From assembly GCA_014529385.2 (NCBI GenBank), contig CM043958.1:156401293-156465292 (forward strand): DNA of 64,000 bases. Reading direction: 5' to 3'. A program made the translations under genes and the position numbers. Under the pieces are notes generated by a model. That model did not search any database. It saw only the letters and a program-made list of their open reading frames with translations, and had not been told where the DNA came from. The stretch is from Adiantum capillus-veneris. Taxonomy: Eukaryota; Streptophyta; Polypodiopsida; Polypodiales; Pteridaceae. Below are positions 1 to 11,200 of this stretch, piece by piece (positions within the stretch are counted from its first letter, which is position 1; the number at the start of each line of letters is the position of its first letter).

Positions 1-109
1 TGGGAGAGTCTCCCCATCATGATTGTTGTAGCCCTCTCTTGTAGAGGTGGTTGTAGCCCATGGACAGTTTCGTTAACTAATAGAAGGATCTTTCTCTCGG
101 AAAAAAAAA
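1..109 (+). mobile_element. 3' tail of a LINE-2 family element
   Basis: Bases 1-100 match, with substitutions, the reverse complement of about 59,803-59,890, which is the 3' end of the LINE in the right part of the window. Both encode a VSLTNRRIF-like C-terminus. A run of nine A follows at about 101-109 and reads as a poly(A) tail. The copy is therefore in plus orientation and its 5' part lies outside the window. Confidence 0.6.
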
Positions 110-116
110 GTAACGC

Positions 117-1139
117 TCAACACCCTTCAAGATGGTATCTATGCCGTGGTGGCCAGAAAAAGGTGGACAATGGCATTCTGTCAAAACCTTCTCCCTCAAA
201 GGCTGTGTAACACAACATCATTTTCGGCATCAAATAGCGGTCCCGTATGGAATAGCCTACAACTGTCTCCCCACTCCGTATCCGGTGAAAGATGTGTGCG
301 AAGTCAGGATGTGTGGTGTATTGATCTACCATATCCTCGAAGCTTTGATGACGTATTGCGGAAATAGCCAGACTCGAGGGCTTTTGAGACAATGCATCTG
401 CCACTAAGTTCTTTTGTCCCCGAACATGGATTATCTAGAAGTGGAACTGCGACAAGATGTTAGCCCACCGCATCCGCTTTTCTGAGAGCTGCTTCTGTGA
501 CAAGAAGTAGCGTAAACTCTGATGATCTGTGAAGACGGTAAAATCATCTCTTAGTAGATAGTGTCGTCACTACGTAAGAGCATGGATAAGTGCCAATAGC
601 TCTTTCTCGTAAATCTGTGCCACCAACTCAGGAAGTGAAAACATCCTGCTCTCGTAAGCAACATATTCTTTTTGCATCAAAACTGCTCCAAGACTGCGAC
701 CACAAGCATCACAATAAACTTTGAATGGCTTTTGCAAGTCTGGCAAGGCCAACACTGGTCCCGTAGTCAACTTTTCTTTGAGAGTCTCAAAAGCGGTAAT
801 CTGTGTTGGTCCCCAAGTGAAAGGAACCCCTTTCTGAGTGAGTAAATGCAAAGGAGAAGCTATCTCTCTAAATTTTCAAATGAATCGTTCATAATAAGAG
901 CACAAGCCCAAAAAGCTTCGAACTTCATGAACATTCTTTAAATCAGGCCAAGAAAAGTTCACTCTTTTTCGCATTTATAACCAATTTATGCTTCTGCAGT
1001 CGTTGAAAGACCTGCAACAGGTGGTGTTTGTGTTCTGCTTCATTCTTGGAGAAGACGATGATGTCGTTAAAGAAAGTGTCCACAAATGATCGGTACTCTC
1101 TGAAAATGGCCCGTTGAGGTGGATATTGGCTTGTTTGTA
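117..1139 (-). pseudogene. pol: gypsy RT-RNase H-integrase remnant (Gy-D)
   Basis: The minus strand encodes an FNDIIVFSKN segment, which is the RT catalytic DD region. It is followed by a connection region (VHEVRSFLGLCSYY) and RNase H (YCDACGRSLGAVLMQ, YEKELLALIHAL at 570-851). A VADALS/EDMVDQY segment then leads into the integrase zinc domain (117-404). Several stops and frame changes interrupt it. It lacks the fingers and palm start of RT and the integrase core. The order matches Gy-A at 8000-9060. Confidence 0.8.
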
Positions 1140-1146
1140 GGATATG

Positions 1147-1555
1147 TTAATGAGCCGACATGCATACCAAAACCTTCCTCTTTTGCAGACAATATTGTCG
1201 AATCTCTTTTGGCAATTCACAGCAGAACCGCTCAATCTTGTTCTTCAAAGTGATCCTCTGAAACAAGGACATTGACAAAAAGGTATCCCAAAACCTCTGG
1301 CAATAGTCATCCAAAGTGTCTTCTTTTTTCATTCTGAGACGATGCCAATCCGTGATGACATTCTTCTGTTAACCATGCCGAAGTGAAAAATCTCTTGAAT
1401 TTTGTCAACTTCTTAGGTGCCTCTTTGTGCAACAATAGAGTAGACCACGATGTTTGTGGGTTTCCTTTTGAGTAATATGCCGCCCTTCGCACCTTGAAGT
1501 GTTCCGAGAAACGACCTCCCAAGAAGGTGATGTCAAACTTCTGTATGAAATTCAA
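1147..1555 (-). pseudogene. gag: gypsy gag remnant (Gy-D)
   Basis: Two overlapping minus-strand reading frames resemble the Retrotrans_gag core found at 6300-6730 in the complete copy. Shared features are the FLGGRFSEH-like and DDYCQRFWD-like segments and an IERF..LP.EIR motif. Gag would form the virus-like particle. The frame shifts around 1310-1330 and there is no zinc knuckle, because the sequence jumps from the gag core into RT. It is not functional. Confidence 0.75.
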
Positions 1556-1570
1556 GGGTTCGATGGGTGT

Positions 1571-2379
1571 CCCGATAGCATGAAAACGTGTGAAACTTGG
1601 CCGCTCCCGTCTTCATTGCTCATGTCTTACAGGGCATAAGCCAAAAAGATCACTTGGAAGAGAAGGATCCAAGGTTTGTTTCGAGTCACCGTTTTTCTCA
1701 AAAGCAGTGCCATGCAGATGTTGATGTCTATAGCTACCAAGCCGCACACTCCAAGGACTTGGCAAGCTTTCAAGAAAAATTTTACCCGAAGTTATATGGT
1801 TTCTGACATCTTCCTTCTGAGTGCAACTTTTGGCAGAGTGGGGTATCTTGAAATGCTTGCCACGGAAACCCTAGCAAATTAGGACTTGAAATTTTTGGAT
1901 ATCTCTCACCAGGTGTCTCTTCACAAACTGATAACCTTGGAGGTCCAGTGTGATTGACATATCTCGTGGCTACCATCACCGCCATAGGAAAGTGTGTGTC
2001 GAGGCTTGTTTCGACTATTCAAGCGCTTATGGACCATGCTGTGGTCGGCTACGACCTCATGGAAGGAACCTAACCCTAATTTTTGGTGCAGGTTTCAGGA
2101 TGGAAAGTCAATCGACTTTTCGAGCTCGACTGATGTTGAGATTGCTTTTTAAGTTTGAATTTTGTTTGAGAATCTGTTTGAGAACTTGTCTGGTGATCCT
2201 GTTTGGGATTCGTCTGAAATGGATGGTATCCATTTTGAACCTGTCTTGGTGCCGATTTGAACTGTTTGACTCTGGTTTGAATATTGGTTTCAATGCTTGG
2301 TGATTTGTTGCCGGGTGGAGTAGTGAGAAATGATGTTTGAGAATGCTTGTTCATACTCATGGCCTAGACCCTCGTGGTT
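1571..2379. other. Unassigned spacer
   Basis: Only short open frames without recognisable motifs are present. A low-complexity Gln/Ser/Lys-rich frame lies on the minus strand (2076-2360). I see no RNA gene, terminal repeat or conserved domain. It may be the decayed 3' part of the retroelement whose LTR may begin near 2394. Confidence 0.4.
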
Positions 2380-2760
2380 ATTTGCGGGGGGAGTATTGAA
2401 TGCTTGAAAAACAATATTGTTGTTGTTACTCCCTGTCACATGCACATCTAACCCTATGTGCATGTGGACAAGCTACCTCATGACAAGGGTTCAGTCAGTC
2501 TAGCCTAGGAAGTGTTCTGGCACCTTTGTGAGTTTGTTCGCAGACCGTGCATGCCCAGACACTTAGAGTAGATGCATATCCTCTGGTTGCACACAGCATG
2601 ATCATCAGCATTACCATCAGATTCCATCAGGAGCATTTTAAAGTGCAAAAAACCTATTTTCCCTATTTTAGCCTTTTTTCACTTAATATTTTTAAGTGAC
2701 TTTTGTCGGGAAACTGGGTAGGGCAATTTACCCAAACACTATATAAGAAAACTAGCGCTA
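2380..2760 (+). repeat. Possible LTR with polypurine tract and TATA box
   Basis: A purine tract, TGCGGGGGGAG, at about 2382-2392 resembles the polypurine tract that precedes copia 3' LTRs. About 350 bp downstream a CTATATAAG box (about 2740-2749) would fit a U3 promoter. No second copy of this LTR was seen, so the right boundary, which runs into a minus-strand copia near 2820, is uncertain. Confidence 0.35.
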
Positions 2761-2839
2761 GGGATTTTTGGCAGAAGAGGCAGCAGAGTTCCAACAACTG
2801 GCAGTGCATCTTTTCAGTAGGAACCAACAAGAACCGGCA

Positions 2840-3060
2840 GGTACATAAAGTGCATCAACAAGTGTGAAAGAATTGCCATTTGCAACAGTAAGCACAATCT
2901 TTCCAACTCCCTGAACCGGATAAGAGGCATTGTTGGCACACGTGACTGAATTCCAATGAGGGACAGACTCGCGAGAGGTGAACAATTCACGATGTGAGGT
3001 AATGTGCTTTGTAGCACCACTATCGAAATACCACATGTGAATCTACAGCAACTGACATGC
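2840..3060 (-). pseudogene. copia protease fragment
   Basis: The minus strand encodes WYFDSGATKHIT, the D-S-G-A active-site motif of copia aspartic proteases, followed by VGKIVLTVANG and VDALYVP. These belong to the protease and the start of the GAG-pre-integrase region. The frame differs from gag. The homology ends abruptly after LYVP, where the element is truncated. Confidence 0.85.
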
Positions 3061-3152
3061 ATGCATCATGGACAACAGGATTGTAAGTGCACTCTGCACT
3101 AAAAGCCCATTCTACATCAGCATCAGCATCACAGTCTCCTTTCACAGAAGAC

Positions 3153-4070
3153 TCAACAATGGTTGCATTTGTCACCCTCTTTCTTCTTAGCCTCTTTGGT
3201 CTTCAACTTAGGACACTGCTTGATCAGGTGATCATTAGCTTTACAATAATGGCAACGCATATTCTTTTTGCCCTTATCACCAGAATTTCCAGACGAATTG
3301 CTGCCAGCAGAAGCATTAGGAAGAGAAGTTTTGCCACTCGCAGTAGAACCATAAGAAGTGGCTGCATTGCTATTACCACCCTTTCTTTGAGAAGCAATAA
3401 AAGCCTGTTCAACTACACGCTGCATAGTCTTGTTTTTTCTGGAAAGTGACTCTTGCAACAGCAATGTGCCTAATGCATCAAACGTGATAACTTCAGGATT
3501 TCCTTAGGTCATCAGTCTCCAAGTACTAGCAAAAGTTTGGTATGAATCTGGTAAGGCATCAAGAACAGTTTGCACAAGGGAATTGTCGGAAATGACTTCA
3601 CATGCAGAAATAAGTTGCTCATTGATATCCTTGACACCAACAAGGAAAGTGTCCATATCATCTTCCTCGTGCATAATCTTCAATTCCAGCTCTTTACGTA
3701 GCAATGCAATTTTAGCCTCATTGCGGCTTGCATAAAGACTTGCTAGAATATCCCAAGCCTATTTTGCAGATTTCGCTGAACGAATGTGAGGAGTAATGGT
3801 GTGCTTCACAGACAATGCAATCAATGCATGAGCCTGCGCATCCTTTACATCCCAACCAGCTTGTTTTGCCGTAGGCAAAACAACTCTTATAGGAGCAATT
3901 CTTGCAGCAAGACCTGCAACATCCTCAACATCGCCTACATCCTCAGAACCAGGATGTACATCAATGCCCTGCACAATATTCCAGACGCCCTTTGACACAA
4001 GAACATGTTGCATCATGTAAGCCCACATAGGGTAATTGTCCCCATGCAACTTGTCCTCGGCAGCAAACAT
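3153..4070 (-). pseudogene. gag: copia gag polyprotein with CCHC knuckle
   Basis: One minus-strand frame runs from the initiator region at 4070 to 3153 with only two internal stops. One is TAG at 3759-3761 in a context expected to be Gln, and the other is TAA at 3504-3506. The N-terminal part (KLHGDNYPMWAYMM) is typical of copia gag. The middle holds a UBN2-type region (FLVGVKDINEQLISA). Near the C-terminus a retroviral zinc knuckle, CHYCKANDHLIKQC, has the Cx2Cx4Hx4C pattern. It would package RNA into the particle. The stops make this copy inactive. Confidence 0.85.
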
Positions 4071-4448
4071 CTTGAACCACCTGTGTTGTTGTCAGCCATG
4101 GAAAATGTGTGCACTTGATGTGAAAATTGCTCGAAATGAGGAGAAACTGAGTGAGACTAGCACGTGCTGTATAGCACAACCCGCAATAGACTGTATAGGA
4201 CTTGTTATACAGAAAATGGCACTGATAGAAATTCTGCACAAAATGAAGTAATTGCCTGTGTAGACCCGCCTGTAGTGGAAACGGAGGCCAAAATGAGCCC
4301 GAATCAGAAATCTGAGCAGACTGAGCTCTATGAGTTCTCTCGAAATTTTTGTCGACTTGCGAACGCTCGCCAAAGCTCACAGAAATCGAAGAAAGTGAAC
4401 AAGTGTGTGCTGGAGCTGCTGGCGAGTACGCCCGGGAGGACTCAACCT

Positions 4449-4460
4449 GCTCTGATACCA
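4449..4460 (-). promoter_or_regulatory. Primer-binding site (initiator tRNA-Met), copia
   Basis: The minus strand reads TGGTATCAGAGC, complementary to the 3' end of plant initiator tRNA-Met. It lies two bases inside the LTR terminus at 4463. This fixes the orientation of the copia element and marks where minus-strand DNA synthesis would start. Confidence 0.9.
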
Positions 4461-4462
4461 AT

Positions 4463-4700
4463 TGTTGGAATTAGGGTTGCAAAGAAACGCACACAGCTTG
4501 GAGAAGACGAAGGAAGCTCAAGGCACACAACAGAGTGTATTACTTAGTGTGCAATGGAAAAATAGATAGCCCTAGAGTGATGGGCGTATATACAATGCAC
4601 GGGGGGAAAAAACCTCCTAAAGAGGGAAAAAATGCCCCGGTGGTCCTAGTGTGTTCACACACATCACTACCACATGTATATGGTAACATCATGTAAACTG
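4463..4700 (-). repeat. copia 5' LTR
   Basis: The LTR terminus is clear at 4463, where the minus strand ends ...CCAACA just before the primer-binding site. A TATA-like GTATATAC lies near 4585-4593 on the minus strand. The outer end is uncertain (about 4600-4730) because the sequence merges into an older gypsy LTR before the Gy-A insertion. Confidence 0.65.
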
Positions 4701-4736
4701 TTTTTGGGCGTAGGGCCTTTAATATGAGGCCATGGG

Positions 4737-5367
4737 TGTCACACAGTGATGACGTGGTTGCCCGATTGCTAGAGTTTGGATGACATGTTGCAGAAACCCT
4801 AAAATCTGAAACCCTAATTTCTGCTACAAACCGTAACTGTTGAAAACCCTAATTTCTGTTGGAAAACCTAATTCCCTGGCGGCAGAAATGCCACGTGGTA
4901 GCAGTACAGACGCGGGATTTGTGGCGGAAATCACGGGCTGTGGACGACAGCTTTTGACCTTGCTTTCCTCTACGCAATTATCAGGAGAGAGAGAGTGAGA
5001 TTTTAAAAGCTCAAAGAGAGTTTGTGAGAGAAAAGATCTTTTGCTTTATTTTTAGGCTTTTGGTTTGAAGCTTTTCGGGGCTTTGCTTTTGGCATCCCTT
5101 GTAAATTAAATACATGAATCGGGCTCCCACTCTGCAGAGCATCTGGACGTAGAGTCTGAAAGTGAGACCCGATCCTTTCTTGTACTTTGAACATTGATTA
5201 ATACATAAAGAAATACCGAAAGGGGCGCCAGTCTTTGGGGCCAATATCTCTAGGCACAGAACTCCGCCGGGCGAGTGCAAATCTTTTGTGAACTGTGAAC
5301 TGTTTTGAAGTGGTTATTTGGTGCTGTCGTGATTGATTCTTGACTTGGAGTGTCCAAGTCTGTTACA
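4737..5367 (+). repeat. Gy-A 5' LTR
   Basis: The LTR starts TGTCACACAGTGATGACG and ends GTCTGTTACA directly before the primer-binding site. It is 631 bp long. It aligns throughout with 10878-11558 and holds the same short GA tract position (about 4987), unexpanded in this copy. Confidence 0.95.
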
Positions 5368-5368
5368 G

Positions 5369-5380
5369 TGGTATCAGAGC
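5369..5380 (+). promoter_or_regulatory. Gy-A primer-binding site (tRNA-Met)
   Basis: TGGTATCAGAGC lies one base after the LTR end and matches the initiator tRNA-Met complement used by many plant LTR elements. Confidence 0.95.
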
Positions 5381-5437
5381 ACGGCCGATTTCTCTTCTAC
5401 GGGAAATCCGATCCCAATTTTTTTTTCCGCGGCACCT

Positions 5438-7000
5438 ATGGCTTTACGCAAGGATTAGTCGACTCCCTCTGCATTCGGAGATGCGGGCAGGGATCACAAT
5501 GAAGATTCCGACAGAGAGTATGGCCCGCCTCGGCCTACTCAGGCGGAGCAACGAGAGGTGAAGCGTTGTCAATTGATCGGCGATGCAAGAAAGATGATGC
5601 TCAGTTTTGCGAAGGACCCAAAATTGGCAAAATATATGAGTGAGACTTCTTTTCAGGAAGTGCACGAGCAGTGGCAGAAAACCACAACACCACCCACGAA
5701 ACCCGCTCTCAAGAAACCTTCTGCAAGCAATATTTAGAGAAGGAATTAGAAGAGGTGGTTGATGCACGGATTGCTCAGCTTTTTGATGCGCAGAACAAAG
5801 CTAAAAAGCACGGCAAAAAGCAGAAGAAAGGCACTGACTTCCCGGGTTATTTGGGTGCGTTAGTCGACATTTGACAAAGCAAAGAAACAGAAGAAGCGTG
5901 TTCGATTTGAAGGAGTACCCAATTCTTCTTCTTCTTCTTCTTCTTCTGACAGTTCCTCTAGCTCTTCAGATTCGAGCGAATAAGACAGAAAAGGCAAAAA
6001 GCGAAGCAAGAAACAACGCTTCGGAAAGGGCAAGAAAAAGGCAAAGAAGTCTAAATCTCACCCAGTGAGTGTCAGTTCTACAGAGGACTCGTCTACAGAT
6101 AGTTCAGACTCTAATGACAACAACTTTTATGTGAACAAGAATAATTTTTATAAAGCCAACTAGTATGACTTTCTGGAAGATAAAAGCAAGAAAGTCCGAG
6201 AGTTTAAGGAAGGTGGACAGTCGATCAAATTTGACACTTCTTCAGGATACAAAGATGCTTCGAAGGCTTTGTCTTTTATGAAGTAGTCTGACATCGCTTT
6301 TGTAGGAGGACGCTACTCAGAGCACTCCAAGATTCGGAGAGCTGCCTCTTACTTTAAGGGGAATGCTCGAACTTGGTGGTCCACGCTTCTTTTAAACAAG
6401 ACTGCGCCAGTTAAATGGCTGAAATTTAACAAGCTTTTTATTCTTCTTGGCTGACGCAAGAGTATGAATGCGATATACGAGCTGCTTGGAACCATCTTCG
6501 GATGACCAAGAGAGATACAGTGGATGCTTATTGCGAGAGATTCTGGAGCTCTTTTCTACCCGCATCTTCATTCAAGAAGATCTCGTTCAGAGAACAGATT
6601 GAGCGTTTTACCTTGGGTCTACCTACAGAGATCCGAAATCACTGCTTGGTCCAGAAGTCAGCTTCTATTCAGGAGTTGATGAGTCATGCGAAGCGGGGTT
6701 TTGCCATTCACTATGGCAGTCTGACCTAACCCACCGATGAGGTCATGACACAACGAGCCAAACAGACTTCAACGAATGAAAGTAGAAAGAGAAAGAGCAA
6801 CCCAGAAAAGAAGGATGCACGACCCAAGCTTTACTCCTGAGGAGAGAGCTCGCTTCATTAGGGAGGGGAAGTGCTTTGGATGCGGGGAACATGGACATAT
6901 CTCCGCGAAGTGCCCTAACATGGCACCGAATGAACAAGATGAAGAAACACCAGAAAGTTCTAAAGCAACTGAGAGACGTGTCAAAAAAGGCAGATAAAAA
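5438..7000 (+). pseudogene. gag: Gy-A gag (nucleocapsid) remnant
   Basis: The likely ATG is at 5438. An in-frame TAG follows six codons later, and more stops interrupt the frame. A serine-rich and then Lys-rich linker (about 5925-6060) precedes a Retrotrans_gag core with GGRYSEHSKIRRAA and GNARTWWSTLL (about 6300-6400). The capsid C-terminal part is DAYCERFWSSF...IERFTLGLPTEIRNH (6502-6729). A zinc knuckle, CFGCGEHGHISAKC (Cx2Cx4Hx4C), lies at about 6871-6915. It would form the particle and bind RNA, but this copy is broken. Confidence 0.85.
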
Positions 7001-7099
7001 GCAGAACTGGTACCACATGGCGTGGGACCTGAACCGAATCAAATGAATGAAAGTACAAACTTTGCCGTTTTTGGGGCAAAGTGAAGGATCAGGAAGCTC

Positions 7100-7460
7100 T
7101 TTTGAAGGAGCCAAGGCCAACTTCTTTTCACTTGGAACTCGCGGCTCGATTTGAAACTACACCCGACAGGCTAAGGCCACAGGCGGAGGTAGTTCGAGTG
7201 GCACCCGGACGGGATGTTGCCATTACACTGAGCATTGCCAAACTTCGTTTACAATGACAGGGGTGTTTTGGACACGCGAATGACGTTCTACTCGGAATCC
7301 CTTGGTACCACAAGAACTACACCGTGGTTGACTATCGGGCCGAGAAAGCGACTTGGACAAATGAAGGGCTCAGAGATTGTACTTGATGAACTTCAGTTTC
7401 TTTACTCATTCTTTTGGGAGAAAACTGAACGATGGATAAAGGTCGATTATGTTTTGACCT
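7100..7460 (+). pseudogene. Gy-A protease remnant
   Basis: Only the second half of a retropepsin is recognisable, with VRVAPGRDVAIT, DVLLGIPWYHKN and the following VVDYRAEKATW spread over two frames. The N-terminal active-site D-T/S-G motif is not visible. The parallel segment of Gy-B (11820-12060) shows the same portion. A deletion or strong decay of the active site is likely. Confidence 0.7.
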
Positions 7461-7561
7461 GAACAAAAGAACGCCAAGATTTTTCTCCACACTCATGCCG
7501 ATTGCTTTTTAGAGGGCCTGAAGATCATACCATTGATTTGATACTTGGAAGCACACAACCG

Positions 7562-8270
7562 AACCGGCCACCTTAGCGTGTGAGCCGAGCACAGAATGAA
7601 GATATTATGAACCAAGTGAAAGACCTCTTGGAAAAGGGTCTTGTCCAGCCTAGTACTTCACCGTATTGCTCTCCAATGTTGTTGGTTTTGAAGAAAGACA
7701 GATCTTGGAGAATGTGTGTTGATTATAGAGCTCTCAACAAAATCACCATCAAGAACAGATTTCCGATTCTTAGGATCGATGATATACTCAACACATTACT
7801 GGGATCCTCGTGCTTTAGCAGGATGGATTTGAAGAGTGGATATCATCAAATGAGAATCGCGCCAGGAGACGTCTACAAGACAGCTTTTCGGACGACTTTT
7901 GGGTTATTTGAGTTTTTGGTGATGCCTTTTGGCTTACCCAATGCTCCTGCGACATTTAACCGGACGATGGACATGATTTTTTCGAGAGTACAGGCTATTT
8001 GTTGGCACTTTCTTTGACGATATCATTGTTTTCTCTAAGAATGAGGCAGAACACAGAGATCATCTGCTCCAGGTCTTTCAGGCGTTACGAGATCACAAGC
8101 TAGTGATTAATACAAAGAAAAGTGAATTTTTCCTACTAGAGATACACTTTTTGGGACACATTGTCTCAACAGCAGGAGTGCTAATGGATCCGGCCAAGAT
8201 AGAGACTTTCCGTGATTGGCCCGATTTGAAGAATGTTCATGAAGTTACAAGCTTCTTGGGTCTCTGTTCG
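7562..8270 (+). pseudogene. pol: Gy-A reverse transcriptase
   Basis: Ty3/gypsy RT motifs appear in order: SPYCSPMLLVLKKD, WRMCVDYRALNKIT, RMDLKSGYHQMRI, KTAFRTTFGLFEFLVMPFGL, then FFDDIIVFSKN with the two catalytic aspartates. A frameshift near 8000-8010 separates the DD motif from the preceding palm (the long frame 7580-8017 ends in ICWHFL). The thumb/connection (FLGHIVSTAGVLMD, FLGLCSYYRRFIRKF) follows in the third frame. Confidence 0.9.
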
Positions 8271-8770
8271 TACTACAGGCGGTTCATTCGAAAGTTTGCA
8301 GAGGTTGCTTCCCCTTTGCATATCTTGACACAGAAAGGAGTCCCTTTCTCGTGGGGACCCACAGAGGTGATTGCCTTTCATACATTGAAAGAGAAATTGA
8401 CTACGGGACGAGTTTTGACTTTGCTAGACTTGCAGAAGTCATTTGAAGTATATTGTGATGCTTGTGGTCGTAGTCTGGGTGCGGTCTTGATGCAAGAAGG
8501 CCATGTCATTGCTTACGAGAGCCGATTGTTCTCAAGGCCGCCGGAGATGACAACACAGATTTATGAGAAAGAGCTTTTGGCGGTTATCCATGCTCTTACT
8601 CAGTGGCGGCATTACCTACTTGGAGCGGATTTTATTGTCTTTACAGACCATTAGAGTTTGCGCTACTTCTTGTCACAGAAGCAGCTTTCGGAAAAGCAGA
8701 TGCGGTGAGCGAACATCTTGTCACAGTGTCACTTCCAGATTGTCCATGTTCAGGGATAGAAGAATGTTGT
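8270..8770 (+). pseudogene. Gy-A RNase H
   Basis: The frame 8103-8654 runs from the RT thumb into RNase H with YCDACGRSLGAVLMQ, the first catalytic Asp region, and QIYEKELLAVIHALTQWRHYL. It ends at TAG in FIVFTDH*, where the family has Gln. The C-terminal half (VADALS-type segment at 8769) is in another frame. Confidence 0.85.
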
Positions 8771-9760
8771 GGCAGATGCTTTGTCTCGAAAGCCGTTTGT
8801 TCTGGCTATTTTCGCGATACATCATAGGAGCTTCGAGGATATGGTCGACCAATATGCCACAGATACAGATTTTGCAGACATCTTCACACGGATACGGGAT
8901 GGGGAGACAATAGCGGGATATTCCATTTGGGATGGCTACTTGATGAGAAAAACCATGTTGTGCGTTACACAGGCATTGAGGGAGGGAAAAGGTTATGATT
9001 GAATGCCACTGTCCACCTTTTACGGGTCACCGCGGCATTGCTACCACTATGAAAGGGGTAGAAGATACTTCTTTTGGCCGAGACTCAAAAAGGATGTGGA
9101 AGAGTTTGTGCGCAGTTGCTTAGTATGCCAGAAGGTCAAGTTTAATAGGCATAAAGCACAGAGATTGTTACAGCCTTTACCCATACCCACCCGCCCCTGG
9201 GAAAGTATTGCAATGGATTTCATTTTTTATCTCCCGAGAACACAGAGTGGTCACGATGGTATGTGGACTGTTATTGACAGATTTAGCAAAGAGGCTCATT
9301 TCATTCCAGTGAAGAAAACAGTCAAGCCGGATCACTTAGCAAGACTGTTTGTGGCCCAGATTTTCAGATTACATGGCATGCCTGAGACGATTGTCTCCGA
9401 CAGGGACCCCAGATTCACGAGTTTGTTTTGGAAGGCAATTTGGGAGAACATTGGCACGCAGTTGCAGTTCTCGTCATTGTTCCACCCACAGACTCTGACG
9501 GGCAATCTGAGATTGCCAATTCAGTGGTTCTAGATTTATTGAAGTCTTATATCTCAGATCAGAAGACTCAATGGGAAAAGTACTTACCTTTGGTGGAATT
9601 TGCCTACAACAACACGATACACTCTTCGACGGGGAAGGCGCCATTCGAGATTGTTGAAGGTGCTGCAAAGGTTCCACCCTTCCTAAGCACGAAAGATAAG
9701 ATTTTTTTGAAGCGGATGAATATACGCGAGACTTAGATACGGCTTTTGCCAAGGTTCGCG
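8769..9760 (+). pseudogene. Gy-A integrase
   Basis: The zinc-binding HHCC domain spans about 8950-9140 (ending SCLVCQKVK). A stop at 9000-9002 splits it. The catalytic core (9180-9530) shows AMDFIFYLP with the first Asp, VSDRDPRFTS with the second, and DGQSEIANS with the Glu after a one-base frameshift near 9495. The following YLPLVEFAYNN...STGKAPFEIVEG is the usual gypsy integrase C-terminal core. It would insert the cDNA. The breaks make it inactive. Confidence 0.9.
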
Positions 9761-9765
9761 AGACT

Positions 9766-10278
9766 TTGCGGAAATTTCAAGAACGACAGAAAAAGGCAGC
9801 GGATCGCCATCGTCGCGACTTGAAATTGAAGGAGGATGATTGGGTGCTCTTACGTCTTGAGAAGGCACGCCTGAGAAAGAAAAAAGGGAAGGAGAGGCTT
9901 TTTCCAAAGCTTAGTATGCGATACTACGGACCTTTCCAGATCATTGAAAAGATAAATAATGTCTCCTTCCGACTGAAACTGCATGATACTTGGAGGATTG
10001 ACAATGCATTTCATGTGAGTCTCTTGAAACCTTTTAAAGGTGACGTGCCTGATGACGGGGAGCCTGATGAGCAACCTGAAGTGGAAGAAAACGAGGAGAT
10101 CCTTGTTCCTGAACAGATTTTGGCACATAAGGATACGAAGAAAGGTAAAGTCCGAAGGCGGTTCTTGGTTAACTTCAAGAACTATCCTGCATTTGATGCG
10201 AAGTGGATGGAGGAGGAGGACCTAGCAGATACTCCTCGGATTGTGAAACTTTACCTCGATGCTTTTGGTTTAGTATAG
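9766..10278 (+). pseudogene. Gy-A integrase C-terminus with chromodomain
   Basis: An open 170-aa frame encodes a GPFQIIEKINNVSFRL segment, which is the SH3-like integrase tail of gypsy elements. It then encodes WRIDNAFHVSLLKPF and, at the C-terminus, a chromodomain-like RRFLVNFKNYPAFDAKWMEEEDL. Chromodomains of this type direct chromoviruses to heterochromatin. This part is intact although upstream pol is broken. Confidence 0.9.
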
Positions 10279-10864
10279 TCTACTCCAAATGGAACCCAGA
10301 ATTCAGCTTGGCCGGACATCTGGTGCAGTGGGATGCACAAGAGGGGAGTCACTCCGCTCCTTGTCAACAGATGCCTTGATTTTGATACTAAAGTCATTGA
10401 TATCTCTTTGAGCTTCAGTGATACTGAGAGCTGACAGTATTCTGCTGGATGACTTTATGAAATGGAATTCCTTATTATGATACTGATTTGTTCTTAACTT
10501 CTTTTAAGTGCAGGAACTGATACACGAAATGACTGCAGCATTTTGGTATGATTGATCTCGAATAGACATGGTTGCAAAAGGGGTTAGTCAATCGGACATC
10601 GATGAGGTCCCGATTGGATCTAGATGCGATTGCTAGCTACATTGCCGATAAATCATGGTCTTAAGATCCAAATGAATGTTGAATGTCATGTGATGTCCTG
10701 TGATGTATAGTGATGTCCTATGATGTCGTGTGATGTGACTGTCCATTGGTACATGTGCTAGATGTGTGCTCCTAGTACGTAGGTACTAACAGTCAGTGTC
10801 TGCTAAGACGGTTTATGGCCTCTGTCTGTTTTGCAGGCGTAGTCGAGACCGATTACAATGCTTT
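10279..10864 (+). other. Gy-A 3' untranslated spacer with GATGT minisatellite
   Basis: No ORF continues here. Between about 10684 and 10742 the unit GTGATGTCnT recurs about five times with changes, forming a short degenerate minisatellite. Just before the 3' LTR the segment TTTGCAGGCGTAGTCGAG is shared with the deleted copy at about 18245. Confidence 0.7.
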
Positions 10865-10877
10865 CAAGAGAGGGGTA
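10865..10877 (+). promoter_or_regulatory. Gy-A polypurine tract
   Basis: AAGAGAGGGG ends two bases before the 3' LTR start at 10878. It would prime plus-strand synthesis. Confidence 0.85.
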
Positions 10878-11124
10878 TGTCACAAAGTGATGACGTGGCT
10901 GTCCGATTGGTAGGGTTTGGATGACATGCTGCAGAAACCCTAAAATCTGAAACCCTAATTTTTGCCAAAAACCCTAACTGCTTGAAGCCCTAATTTCTGC
11001 TGGAAACCCCTAATTCCTTGGCGGCAGAAATGCCACGTGGCAGCAGTATGGACGTGGGATTTGCGGCGGAAATCACGGGCTGTTGACAACAGCTTTTGAC
11101 CTTGCTTTTCTCTACGCAATTATC

Positions 11125-11200
<76 letters not shown>

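Larger units (their letters stand above)
117..1570 (-). mobile_element. Internally deleted Ty3/gypsy fragment (Gy-D)
   Basis: On the minus strand the order is gag (about 1555-1147), the end of RT (about 1140-870), RNase H (about 970-430) and the start of integrase (about 404-117). It is the same family as the complete copy at 4737-11558. Protease and most of RT are missing, with gag joined to RT near 1140. No LTR of its own is visible. It is cut at about 117 next to a LINE tail. Confidence 0.85.
2820..4700 (-). mobile_element. Truncated Ty1/copia retrotransposon
   Basis: Reading on the minus strand there is an LTR (ending at 4463), a tRNA-Met primer-binding site, gag with a UBN2-like region and CCHC knuckle, and the beginning of the protease/GAG-pre-integrase region. 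Similarity stops near 2820-2840 beside an unrelated LTR-like sequence. Integrase, RT and the 3' LTR are absent. The element is a 5' remnant. Confidence 0.85.
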
